DNA of 64,000 nucleotides, taken from assembly GCA_963965975.1 (NCBI GenBank), contig OZ014416.1:2480001-2544000 (forward strand), read 5' to 3'. The position numbers were made by a program, and so were the translations under genes. Below are positions 1 to 9,361 of the stretch, piece after piece. The DNA is from Xestospongia bergquistia (taxonomy: Eukaryota; Porifera; Demospongiae; Haplosclerida; Petrosiidae). Each line of letters begins with the position of its first letter. The stretch's first letter is position 1. The notes below the pieces were generated by a model that made no database searches, was not told the DNA's origin, and saw only the letters and a list, made by a program, of their open reading frames with translations.

Positions 1-430
1 TTGGCCAAAATACTTCTTTGGAAAGTTATGACAGTTTTACTAACTTTTGGCAGTTATCTTTGTCGATACATTGAGCACAAACTAAAAATACTAGCACCAT
101 AGCTGTCATTGGAGAATCACTAACTTTTACTAAGAAGTTGGAAAGTATTAGACCTTTTGTCAATTAGAGTGTAAAGTACCCAGTAGACGCACTAAAAGGC
201 AAAGCTTTTCCCCTTTGATTGAAGAGAAATGCTGAGTCATTTGCGAATAATCATTTTGCGCATCACGTGACATTACGTCACTCGAGGAAGTCTCTAGATA
301 AGCCACAGCAATATTATTTTAATTATGTTAGGCTTTTGTTGGTTATCTATTATGCATCTTCATGTTTCAATTTTTAAACAAAACTGTTAATTAATGTTGA
401 TCAGGTGCAAGATAAGTATGTAGTGAATAG

Positions 431-578
431 TGTAGTGGTAGTGATGTTCACCATTAATAATAGGTGATCCTCACTAATGTTGAAGTAGTGACAAAATGGT
501 AGTGACTCTCACTACTTCCTTGTAGTGACTCCTGTGGCAAAATTTTCACTACCATTTTGAAGTGAGCATCACCACTTA
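431..578. repeat. Imperfect inverted repeat, MITE-like
   Basis: The left arm (431-450, TGTAGTGGTAGTGATGTTCA) pairs with the right arm (562-578, reverse complement CTAAGTGGTGATGCTCA). Inside, AAAATGGTAGTGA appears once on each strand. It looks like a small foldback element in intron 2 of the minus-strand LPCAT3-like gene. No clear target duplication was seen. Confidence 0.4.
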
Positions 579-687
579 GTTATTACAATGCATATGAGTA
601 ATATACATTATACTACATACAGAATCAATGCTTTGTTAATTAATACATTTAAACACAAAAAGCCTTCAGTAATCCAGTCATAATTAC

Positions 688-2333
688 CTGCACTAATTTT
701 GAGTCTGTAACACTTATCAACTGTCTAAAGATAAAGGCCATTGGATAACCTGTAGTGATAAGATAATATGTCGATATCAAATACATTTTAAATAATTTTC
801 TATAAGTATATTTTAAAAGTATTTCTTTTTTAAACTATAACCAAAGTTATTGTGATTAAAGTGCCTATGCTAACAAATCATTAGTTTATAATACAAATAA
901 TTATGCAAACATCATTGTTAAATGTACAGCTTGTTATAAACACTTCTATTAAAACAACAGAACTAATTGTATTAATGATGTGTATAATGATTACTATTCT
1001 TTACATAATTACATGAGTACACTGCAATATACAGAATGACTGTAAATTATTAATATTACACTAAACTATAGACTGTTAAAATGTACACTTTACACAGACA
1101 CCTTATAATTTCATTATGCCATAGTCAAGTAAGCTGAGTGTGGTTTGATTATAGGGAAGGGCTATCTATATGCACAAATAAAAGTACAGTACTGCAATTA
1201 GTTTTATGCACTAATATTATGGTCAAGGTCCGAAGGGTGGTCAGACAATGGCCTGAGTGGCCTGAACACTAGTGTTGTTTTAGTTAACTATAACTAAAAC
1301 TAAAACCCTTTTAGTTTAGCATGTTTGACTTTTAGTTAACTAACTAAAACTAACTAAATGTTTTTGAAACCAAGAAAACTAACTAAAACTAAATATATTA
1401 ATGTAATAATGACAAAAACTAACTATAACTAGTTACAGATACCTGCATGTACTCAATAAATAACTGTCAGAACTGCACAAAAGATAAACCAAGATATAAG
1501 ATGATAACTTGTAAGTGATAAGTTAACTGATAACTAAAGATGGCACTATTCAATGCAACCATGTGTAGGGCATGCATCAGAGAGCACATGTATACTTTTC
1601 ACTTTGGGAGTTTAATAGGTTAGAAGAGGAAGAACTATTACCACTATATACAAGAGTAATTTCACACCAGCCACCCAATTAGATTTTTGGGTAAGCACAT
1701 ATGGTTCATGATATTCTCGTTATACCTGCCTCATTAGCACCAGTTGAAACAGTTTTTTTCAAAAATTGAGTATGCATCAAAAACCAATTGGCAGATACAA
1801 ACTTAGAGAATGAAATATTTCATAAGACAAACAAACAACACCTTTAGTCTGATAACAAATGCATTAAATTTAACTTTCTCAACTCTAATTAACTAAAATT
1901 ATTTCACCTGCAGAAAAAATAATTATAATTAACTAAAATTATTTCACTGGCAGAAATACTAACTATAATTAACTAAAATTAATCCTCTTACAGAAAAACT
2001 AACTATAAATAAACTAAATTGTAAAAAGCTAAACTAAAACAACACTACTGAGCACTTACTACTGGGTAATTAATAGAGATCAAACACTACACGACAAAAC
2101 AACGTGATGAAAGACATGTAATGTATATACTCTTAAGGTTAAAGTTGAACTAAGACTTTACAGTTTCTATTTTAATGTACATATTGCTTGCCTTTGATAC
2201 TTGCCTCGTTATTTAGGTATTATATCATTGCTTAAAACACACTAAAAAAGATCAAAATCTTACCAATGAGCATTCCTAGAAAAAATCGAGCCTTTGGTTC
2301 TGAGATACTGCTTACAATCTCTGATGAATTCAT
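688..2333 (-). CDS. LPCAT3: LPCAT3-like membrane-bound O-acyltransferase, exons 1-2 only (runs off left edge)
   Basis: Two exons are visible on the minus strand. Exon 1 is 2333-2264 (ATG, 23 codons plus one base, begins MNSSEIVSSISEPKA). Exon 2 is 749-688 (GYPMAFIFRQLISVTDSKLV). Both have GT-AG borders and match exons 1-2 of the intact gene at 14254 in phase. The full protein of this family is a multi-pass ER lysophospholipid acyltransferase that adds acyl chains to lysophosphatidylcholine. Exon 3 is not found before position 1, so the rest lies outside the window. Intron 1 (750-2263) contains a 774-bp MITE. Upstream of exon 1, 2469-2485 is identical to a 17-bp block upstream of the gene at 20179. 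Nothing in the two exons is broken, so the gene may be intact, but most of it cannot be seen. Confidence 0.7.
1272..2045. mobile_element. TA-flanked MITE, copy 1 (GTGTTGTTTTAG ends)
   Basis: The element starts GTGTTGTTTTAG and ends CTAAAACAACAC, flanked by TA on both sides (1270-1271 and 2046-2047). The interior is mostly degenerate AACTAAAACT / TTAGTTTTAG units near both ends, so the arms can fold on each other. It has no coding capacity. Related copies lie at 15358-16379 and 33055-33670. A TA target duplication fits the Tc1/mariner/pogo group; this assignment is inference. Confidence 0.6.
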
Positions 2334-3612
2334 GGTGAATAATTATATAGTCGATCAATCGTCTAATAGTCACTCTTGCGGTTTTAAGATCCACCTACAG
2401 GAATGTGCTGCTAACTTCAACAGAGTCTAATAGTCAGGTATAAACGACATGGTCAACAACTCTAATGTTATATACTCTCTAATAAACGCCCAATCTGTTA
2501 ACCAGCTCCATAGTAGAAAGCCGAAGGCGGACATCCAATTCTACTTCGTAAATTTCATATTCATGATCAGTAGTGTCAAAACTACACAATTAGCTACATA
2601 ACTTTAGTTTCTATACTTAACAATTCAAGTAAAATTAATTTTTAATTGATAACTAATTTTTAAGTTTAAATTATATTTATAAAATATAATAACATACAGT
2701 AATTATACCGATTGCAATTGTAATCAGTTAACCTGTAACGAAAATAAGTCCCAAAGTTAAACAATATTAGTTTTGCATTGCACAAACCATCCCAGTCCAC
2801 AGCACCATTTGGTTTGAGGCTATTATAAGTTGTTCCAGTTATAATGGAAGGACTTTCCTATTATAAAAGTTGTACATATTTCTGACCTTATTTAAAAATA
2901 AACAACAACGTTTGACATTAGTTAAAATTGGATGATAGTTGGCCTAAAAACTGACTAGCCAGCTTTAATTTAGGCAATTAAACATTTGTATATATGTTAA
3001 GTTTGTGTGTGCATGTGTGTGTGTGTGTTAAACATCATTTGAGTTGCAAAAAATTAACAATAACAGTTCTACTTATATGTATAATTTTTAAGATTTTAAA
3101 AACATTCCAAAGCATATACTAAAACACATTGTAGTTATAAAAATTCTAAATTGGGTTCTTGACTCTACTTTTTCTTATCATGACAAATTACAATAGTAAC
3201 ATCATAGAAATTTATGGCAAGAATCCACACTATAGGTGTGAAGCAACTATACCAGTTGGTACATCATGACAGCAAGTCGATCTATAGTAGATCACTATTC
3301 TATAGACAAAATAAAGTGATAGAATTATATGTATAACTATATGCTATTAAGTAGTCATCCTTACAATATATTCTTTACTTAATACATATTGTAATGGAAA
3401 ATAATGACTAAGTACAATAAAGATCCCACCTCCAATTAGAAAATGTATAAACCTCAGCAGACTTGCAGGAACACTATATACATTATATATCATTGATATA
3501 TTTTGTTAAATATGTACCTGCTAGGTGTTATGTTTCTATCATATAGTGTTCCTGAAAAACAAACTTTTGGTATCTTATAAAAGGAAACTAATACACTATA
3601 ATAAGACAATGA

Positions 3613-3617
3613 TATCA
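3613..3617. repeat. Target-site duplication TATCA (left; right copy 8034-8038)
   Basis: TATCA directly precedes the 5' LTR and directly follows the 3' LTR. Removing one copy and the element restores a continuous match to intron 8 of the LPCAT3-like genes. Confidence 0.9.
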
Positions 3618-3803
3618 TGTAGTATATTGAGACTTATTATGTTGTGTTATGTATGCATTGTAATTATTTGTAATGATTTGTGACGTCATTGATATATTTC
3701 TGTATATATATATATTGTATTCTGCCATTGTTGTTCAGAGAGAGAGCAAGATATTCAATTCAGTGAAATACCTAAGGTAGTCGTGCTAGACGGAGTTACT
3801 ACA
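3618..3803 (+). repeat. 5' LTR
   Basis: 186 bp beginning TGTAG and ending CTACA, repeated at 7848-8033. It contains an AT-rich TATATATATATAT stretch (about 3714-3726) that could serve as the promoter TATA, followed by a GAGAGAGAG run. Confidence 0.95.
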
Positions 3804-3805
3804 AC

Positions 3806-3822
3806 TGGCGACGAGGTGGGAT
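3806..3822 (+). other. Primer-binding site, probably tRNA-Ser
   Basis: TGGCGACGAGG starts two bases after the LTR and is followed by TGGGAT. It is complementary, with one base missing, to the 3' end I recall for eukaryotic tRNA-Ser(GCT) including CCA. The position is as expected for a minus-strand primer site; the tRNA identity is from memory. Confidence 0.6.
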
Positions 3823-3828
3823 ACTAAG

Positions 3829-5166
3829 ATGGCTCAACCTCAGCATGGCTACAAACCCGTAGTGTTCGGACAGTTGGATGCATTTGACCCAGAGTCAGAT
3901 AACGTCGTGGCTTACCTTGAGCGGGTGGACCTTTTCTTCACCGCAAACGATATAGGACCTGACAAGAAAGTCTCAGTGTTCTTAACTGTTGTAGGGAGCA
4001 GGAACTACGCTCTGATTAAGAGTCTCACAGCACCTACCTTGCCACAGGAAAAGTCTTATGAGGATCTCAAAGCTGTGTTGCTGGCTCACTTCCGACCTAA
4101 ACCTCTATTGATCGCGGAGCGATTCCGTTTCTATCAGCGCAACCAAGCAGCTGGTGAGTCAGTACATGATTTTCTAGCAGACTTAAGACGTCTAGCTATC
4201 ACTTGTGAATTTGAACATTTTCTCGATCAAGCCCTTCGCGACCGCTTTGTGTGTGGGTTGAGAGCTGAGGGTATGCAGAAGAGATTGTTAACTGAACCTG
4301 ATCTCAATATTGCTCGAGCTCTGGAGCTTGCTCGGAGTATTGAAGCTGCTGCATCAGAGACAAAGGGATTCAAAGACCCAAGCAGCATTGCAGGCACCTC
4401 AGGCAAAGTCCTCAATGTTGGAGGAGCCGCCGCCACCGCCGTCGTCTCGTCGGGCCAAAAATCCGGCCTATCGGGCGGATCTTCTTGTCATAGATGTGGG
4501 CGCCACGACCACGAGAGACGGACATGCAAGTACCGGCAAGCCAAGTGTCGGCTTTGTGGTAAAATTGGCCACATCTCACCTGTCTGTAGAAGAGGTTCAA
4601 CAAAGAAAACTCCAGATTATAGAAGTGGAAAGAAAAGCTGGAAAACAAATGTGGTGAATGAAGATTTAAGGGTTGCTAACACTGATGGTGAGTTAGCAAT
4701 GCATGCACTTACCATAGGCAAGCCCTCTGTTAAACCTATTCGAGTAGATCTAAGGGTCTCTGGTAGGAAGCTGACCTTGGATGTAGACACTGGGGCAGCT
4801 GTATCTATCTTATCAGAGAAGATTTTTCAACAGTCGTTCTCAGGAGTTAAGCTTAAGCCTTCTTCATTGCTACTGAAAACATATACAGGAGAACGCATGA
4901 AGGTATTGGGAACACTGGCTGTTAAAGTGTGTTATCTGTCACAAGGCCCATTTGACCTGGAACTGGTAGTTGTTTCTGGTGATGGTCCTTGCCTCATGGG
5001 CAGAGACTGGTTACGGGTCATTCATTTAGACTGGTCATCAATTGCTGTTGTATCTCAAGGAGCTTCAACTAGGGCAGTACAGGCTGTCCTAGACAATTTC
5101 CAAGATGTCTTCACTGGTGGGTTAGGAACTGTTTGTTGTCAAAGATGCCAAACCTCGGTTCCATAG
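3829..5166 (+). CDS. gag: Gag and aspartic protease of the gypsy element
   Basis: 445 codons from ATG. Residues about 10-175 resemble the Retrotrans_gag capsid region (YLERVDLFF, FLADLRRLA). Two CCHC zinc knuckles follow (CHRCGRHDHERRTC and CRLCGKIGHISPVC, about residues 220-255). A retropepsin-like protease follows, with active-site motif DVDTGAAVS near residues 320-330 and LMGRDWL near 390. It encodes the particle protein and protease needed for reverse transcription in the cytoplasm. The frame ends at TAG 5164-5166, a short way past the overlap with pol. The last residues after about 5130 do not look like protease or RT, so this end is probably the result of the frame change rather than the native terminus. 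Confidence 0.9.
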   Translation: MAQPQHGYKPVVFGQLDAFDPESDNVVAYLERVDLFFTANDIGPDKKVSVFLTVVGSRNYALIKSLTAPTLPQEKSYEDLKAVLLAHFRPKPLLIAERFRFYQRNQAAGESVHDFLADLRRLAITCEFEHFLDQALRDRFVCGLRAEGMQKRLLTEPDLNIARALELARSIEAAASETKGFKDPSSIAGTSGKVLNVGGAAATAVVSSGQKSGLSGGSSCHRCGRHDHERRTCKYRQAKCRLCGKIGHISPVCRRGSTKKTPDYRSGKKSWKTNVVNEDLRVANTDGELAMHALTIGKPSVKPIRVDLRVSGRKLTLDVDTGAAVSILSEKIFQQSFSGVKLKPSSLLLKTYTGERMKVLGTLAVKVCYLSQGPFDLELVVVSGDGPCLMGRDWLRVIHLDWSSIAVVSQGASTRAVQAVLDNFQDVFTGGLGTVCCQRCQTSVP

Positions 5167-7831
5167 GGCTCGACCTGTTCCTTTCGCTTTGAAGAGTCGT
5201 GTAGAGGAAGCACTCGACCAATTAGAAGCAGATGGTGTTCTGGAAAAGGTTACTCACAGTGATTGGGCAGCACCGATTGTGACTGTTCCCAAAAGAGACG
5301 GTAGTATCAGAGTATGCGGAGACTATAAAGTCACTGTTAATCCAGTGCTAGATGTGGATAAGTACCCACTACCTCGACCAGAGGATATTTTTGCTACTCT
5401 CGCTGGTGGCAAGAGGTTCACTACACTTGATTTGTCTCATGCTTACAATCAACTGATCTTGGATGAAGAGTCCAGGAAGTATGTTGTTGTGAACACTCAT
5501 CGTGGTCTCTACCGTTATACCAGACTTCCATTTGGTATAGCTTCTGCTCCAGCCCTATTTCAATGTGTCATGGACCAAATCCTCCAAGGAATGGAGAAGG
5601 TAACATGTTATTTAGATGATATTCTGATTACAAGTAATTCGGATGATGAACACCTAAAGAATTTGTCAGAAGTACTGAAGAGACTTCAGAATCATGGAGT
5701 ACGTCTCAAGTTAGACAAGTGTTGCTTTATGGAGGACAGTGTTGAATATTTGGGTCACCGAGTGGACTCAAAAGGACTTCATACAACAGATAGCAAGATG
5801 AAAGCTATTGTTGACGCACCTCCACCTAGGAATGCACAGGAACTTAGAGCATTTCTAGGACTCCTTAACTACTATGGTCGATTTATCCCAAATCGAGCTA
5901 ATTTGACTCAGCCACTGAACAGTTTACTGTGTAAAGATGCTCGTTGGAAATGGACTAAAGACTGTACGAAAGCCTTCCAACACATCAAGGATGTTCTGGT
6001 ATCCTCCACTTTTGTTACCCATTATGATCCTAGTTTACCCCTTAGGTTAGCAGCTGATGCTTCTCCTTACGGCCTCGGAGCTGTAATATCTCATGTGATG
6101 GAGGATGGACAGGAACAACCTATTGCCTTTGCATCACGTACGTTGTCTAAGAGTGAACAGAACTACTCTCAAATAGAGAAAGAAGCTCTGGCACTCATTT
6201 TTGGTGTGAAGAAGTTCCATATGTATCTGTGTGGGCGGACATTTACTTTAGTGACTGACCACAAGCCGCTGACAACAATTTTTGGAGCAAAGAGAGGAAC
6301 TCCTTCCTTAGCTGCTGCTCGTCTACAGCGTTGGTCATTGATCTTGTCAGCATATAGCTACGACATAGAGTATCGCCCAACAGAAGCTCATGCTAACGCG
6401 GACAGTTTGTCCAGATTACCTTTGAAATCACAGGGAGTCCCTATCACGTCTGATGAACCAGCCGTCTTCAATGTATCACAACTAGAGAGCCTTCCTGTCA
6501 CTTCACAACAACTTAGAACAGCTACTAGAACAGATCCTGTTTTAAGTAAGGTTGTAAGTTATGTTCGATCAGGATGGCCACAAAATTGTATACCTACTTT
6601 ACGTCCTTATTGGTCCCGTAGGTTTGAATTAACAGTAGAGGGAGAATGTTTATTATGGGGCATACGAGTCATTGTTCCAAAGAAACTCCAAAAGAAATTG
6701 TTGGAAGAGCTACATAAAGACCACCCAGGCATTAGTCGTATGAAATCTGTTGCAAGAAGTTACATCTGGTGGCCTGGTCTTGATAAAGCAATAGAGGAAG
6801 TGGTCAAAAGCTGTACTTCCTGTCAAGCTGTAAAACATTCTCCAGCTGTTGCTCCAGTACAGCCATGGACATGGCCAAATCAGCCCTGGAAGAGAATACA
6901 TTTGGACTTTGCTGGTCCCTTCCAAGGTTCAATGTTCCTAATTGCTGTTGATGCTCATTCTAAGTGGCCAGAAGTGTTTGTTATGAAGGAAACTACAGCC
7001 ACCAAAACTATTGAAAATTTGCGTGTCATTTTTGGTAGATTCGGACTACCGGAGCAAGTTGTTACAGACAATGGTCCACAATTTGTATCAGAAGATTTCT
7101 CCCACTTTCTGAAATCCAATGGGATTAAACACATTCGATGTGCCCCCTATCACCCAGCTTCAAACGGGTTGGCAGAACGATTTGTTCAGTCTCTCAAGAT
7201 GGCACTTAAATCAACTGTTAACAGTGGACTATCTCTTCAACATCGTCTCTCAAATTTTCTGTTAAACTATCGTAGTACTCCACATGCTACTACTGGTGTA
7301 TCTCCTTCATCATTGTTTTTGCATCGTCACATTCGAACTAGACTGGATTTAATTCGTCCAGACTATCCCTCTCGAGTCTTAGCAAAACAAGCTCAGCAGA
7401 AGGCTCAGCATGATCAAAGAGCTCAGGAACGAGAATTCTTTGTAGGACAATCAGTCATGGCTCGTAATATGCGTCCTGGTCCTGATTGGGTACCTGCTGT
7501 TGTCATTGAAAGACTAGGACCTCTAACATATCTAGTTGAAACAGCTGATCATTTATTATGGAAAAGACATATTGATCTCTTGCGTGAACTGAAGATGGAC
7601 AGTCAAACAGAGACTCCACAATCTACAGAATCAGACCCTTCAGATCTGGATATTCCTTTAGGTGATACCACTCCCATGGGTACACCTCCTGAAGAAATTA
7701 TTATTCCACCTGAGCCCCTTGGTCAGAACAGGAACCAAGATATTGTCCCCGAGACTCCCAGATATCCAAGACGTGATCGTCGATCTCCAGATCGGTATGG
7801 TCCATATGTTAGAGTTGTCAAGTATGTTTGA
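5126..7831 (+). CDS. pol: Pol polyprotein (RT, RNase H, integrase) of the gypsy element
   Basis: The pol frame opens after TAG 5123-5125 and stays open to TGA at 7829-7831. There is no start ATG near its beginning; it must be reached by a frame change from gag, which it overlaps at 5126-5166 in the +1 frame. Recognisable in order: reverse transcriptase (LDLSHAYNQL, then CYLDDILITS with the catalytic DD), RNase H (LAADASPYGLG, TDHKPL), the integrase HHCC zinc domain (HPGISRMKS and CTSCQ), and the integrase DDE core (HLDFAGPF, TDNGPQF, NGLAERF). The tail is Pro/Arg rich. It copies RNA to DNA and integrates it. Similarity is to the K02A2.6/Mag-type gypsy clades; the exact clade was not resolved. 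Confidence 0.9.
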   Translation, partial: ELFVVKDAKPRFHRARPVPFALKSRVEEALDQLEADGVLEKVTHSDWAAPIVTVPKRDGSIRVCGDYKVTVNPVLDVDKYPLPRPEDIFATLAGGKRFTTLDLSHAYNQLILDEESRKYVVVNTHRGLYRYTRLPFGIASAPALFQCVMDQILQGMEKVTCYLDDILITSNSDDEHLKNLSEVLKRLQNHGVRLKLDKCCFMEDSVEYLGHRVDSKGLHTTDSKMKAIVDAPPPRNAQELRAFLGLLNYYGRFIPNRANLTQPLNSLLCKDARWKWTKDCTKAFQHIKDVLVSSTFVTHYDPSLPLRLAADASPYGLGAVISHVMEDGQEQPIAFASRTLSKSEQNYSQIEKEALALIFGVKKFHMYLCGRTFTLVTDHKPLTTIFGAKRGTPSLAAARLQRWSLILSAYSYDIEYRPTEAHANADSLSRLPLKSQGVPITSDEPAVFNVSQLESLPVTSQQLRTATRTDPVLSKVVSYVRSGWPQNCIPTLRPYWSRRFELTVEGECLLWGIRVIVPKKLQKKLLEELHKDHPGISRMKSVARSYIWWPGLDKAIEEVVKSCTSCQAVKHSPAVAPVQPWTWPNQPWKRIHLDFAGPFQGSMFLIAVDAHSKWPEVFVMKETTATKTIENLRVIFGRFGLPEQVVTDNGPQFVSEDFSHFLKSNGIKHIRCAPYHPASNGLAERFVQSLKMALKSTVNSGLSLQHRLSNFLLNYRSTPHATTGVSPSSLFLHRHIRTRLDLIRPDYPSRVLAKQAQQKAQHDQRAQEREFFVGQSVMARNMRPGPDWVPAVVIERLGPLTYLVETADHLLWKRHIDLLRELKMDSQTETPQSTESDPSDLDIPLGDTTPMGTPPEEIIIPPEPLGQNRNQDIVPETPRYPRRDRRSPDRYGPYVRVVKYV

Positions 7832-7839
7832 ACTTAGTC

Positions 7840-7847
7840 GGAAGGAG
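7840..7847 (+). other. Polypurine tract
   Basis: The purine run GGAAGGAG lies directly before the 3' LTR, the expected plus-strand primer position in an LTR retrotransposon. Confidence 0.65.
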
Positions 7848-8033
7848 TGTAGTATATTGAGACTTATTATGTTGTGTTATGTATGCATTGTAATTATTTG
7901 TAATGATTTGTGACGTCATTGATATATTTCTGTATATATATATATTGTATTCTGCCATTGTTGTTCAGAGAGAGAGTAAGATATTCAATTCAGTGAAATA
8001 CCTAAGGTAGTCGTGCTAGACGGAGTTACTACA
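7848..8033 (+). repeat. 3' LTR
   Basis: 186 bp, one apparent mismatch to the 5' LTR, followed by the TATCA target duplication. Confidence 0.95.
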
Positions 8034-8228
8034 TATCATGATTATATTTTCTTACTATTACCGTATAGCGGGTATTATTGGCGGTCAAAATATTTGACGG
8101 TTTGCCATCAAAATAAGCAAAATTTAAATTTGGCGAAATTTAAATTTGGCGATTTATTAAAATAATTGTTGTAATTAAAGGTGGGTGGTACTATATAACG
8201 CCACGTGAACTCTCGTGAAAGTAGATCG

Positions 8229-9245
8229 ATGGATACTTACGAGATTGCTAGTTGTGTACGAGGTCACCATGTATATAAGAGAGTTTGGAGACCCGTACTT
8301 GGTGAAGAGGTGAAATGTCAAATTGAAGAAGGTAATGTAGAAGATCGATATGCAGTTGCTGTACTGAAGGAAAATATTGTTGTCGGCCATATCCCTAGAA
8401 AAATATCTGCTGCTTGCTATCTCTTCATTAAAAGAAATGGCAGCATAAGTTGTGTTATTACAGGAAAGAGGCAGTATTCCATCGACCTTCCACAAGGAGG
8501 ACTAGATGTTCCTTGTCTCCTGAGATTTAGAGGTGTGAGTGATAATGTGGCAAAAATCAAAAAGCTACTGGCTCGTTATGTCTATGAACCTGAAACTACA
8601 TTAGAACAGCCACATAAGAAAAGAAAGTTTGATTCTGTAGAGCTAGATGAAACAGTCACTGAGGAGGAGAAGAGTCCTGGTCTTTGGATAACTTATGATT
8701 GTATTGACTTAACTCTGGAGGATAAAGAGATCATTACCTCTGGAAATTGGATGACAGACAAGCACATGAACTTTGCTCAAGGACTTCTGAAAAAGCAAAA
8801 TCGTGATATTTCAGGACTTCAATTCACCTTTTTATTGCCTACGCTTACTACTACGATTACTTCTTCCCGTGCCTTGCAGATAATGCACTGTAGAGGGAAT
8901 CATTGGATTGTTACAACAACAATTGGATGTCCTCAAGGTGTAGTAAAAGTGTTTGATTCTCTATATTCATCAGTTGACCCAACAACACAACAAGTCATCT
9001 TAAAGCACTTTGGAGCAGGCATTAAGATCATGGTGGAAGAAGGCCCAAAGCAGGTTGGTGTAAAGGATTGTGGTGTGTTTGCTATAGCTACAGCTACATT
9101 GCTAGCTAATGGTGGCAATCCAAGTTCTGTCATCTACAAACAACAATGCATGAGAGAGCATTTATTGAAGTGTTTTGAAGATAGTCATCTTGTATCATTC
9201 CCAGTAGAGACCATACAGACTATAGGTAATGTTAGAAAGTTCTAG
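8229..9245 (+). CDS. HIRAN domain-C48 (Ulp1-like) cysteine protease protein carried by the transposon
   Basis: 338 codons, a single open frame. The first ATG in frame is at 8229. Residues about 3-105 form a HIRAN-type domain (ASCVRGHHVYK, DRYAVAV, VGHIPRKIS, TGKRQYSIDLPQGGL), a fold known to bind DNA ends in HLTF-type proteins. A basic patch KKRKF near 130-134 could be a nuclear signal. The C-terminal half resembles the C48/Ulp1 protease fold: H225 in GNHW, D243 in VFDSLYS, Q275 in PKQVG and C281 in DCGVFA form a complete His-Asp-Gln-Cys set. It may cleave SUMO/ubiquitin-like conjugates or process a transposon protein; the substrate is unknown. It lies between the two terminal repeats, opposite the transposase, so it belongs to the element. 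It is intact although the transposase beside it is decayed. Confidence 0.85.
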   Translation: MDTYEIASCVRGHHVYKRVWRPVLGEEVKCQIEEGNVEDRYAVAVLKENIVVGHIPRKISAACYLFIKRNGSISCVITGKRQYSIDLPQGGLDVPCLLRFRGVSDNVAKIKKLLARYVYEPETTLEQPHKKRKFDSVELDETVTEEEKSPGLWITYDCIDLTLEDKEIITSGNWMTDKHMNFAQGLLKKQNRDISGLQFTFLLPTLTTTITSSRALQIMHCRGNHWIVTTTIGCPQGVVKVFDSLYSSVDPTTQQVILKHFGAGIKIMVEEGPKQVGVKDCGVFAIATATLLANGGNPSSVIYKQQCMREHLLKCFEDSHLVSFPVETIQTIGNVRKF

Positions 9246-9361
9246 AACATACTTGTGTTACACATGCATTGGCCATTTCCTTATCATTTGAAAACATGTA
9301 ACTAATACATCATACGTTGATTTAATATACAACAGTAAGTATGTTTAAGTGTAAAAGAAGT

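Larger units (their letters stand above)
3618..8033 (+). mobile_element. Ty3/gypsy LTR retrotransposon, 4416 bp, near-intact
   Basis: Two 186-bp LTRs (TGTAGTATATTG...GGAGTTACTACA) flank gag-protease and pol frames. A TATCA duplication lies on each side (3613-3617, 8034-8038). The LTRs appear to differ at one base (C versus T in GAGAGAG[C/T]AAGATATTC), so insertion is recent. A primer-binding site follows the 5' LTR and a purine run precedes the 3' LTR. The domain order protease, RT, RNase H, integrase is that of Metaviridae. The coding region has one frame change between gag-protease and pol, so it may be inactive unless frameshifting occurs. Confidence 0.95.

Noticed and set aside
5189-7831. 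Pol start at 5189
   Set aside because: The codon there is TTG; the frame is open from 5126 and family similarity extends upstream of it.
8205-9245. Start of the HIRAN-C48 gene at 8205
   Set aside because: That codon is GTG; the first ATG in frame is 8229 and the HIRAN domain starts right after it.
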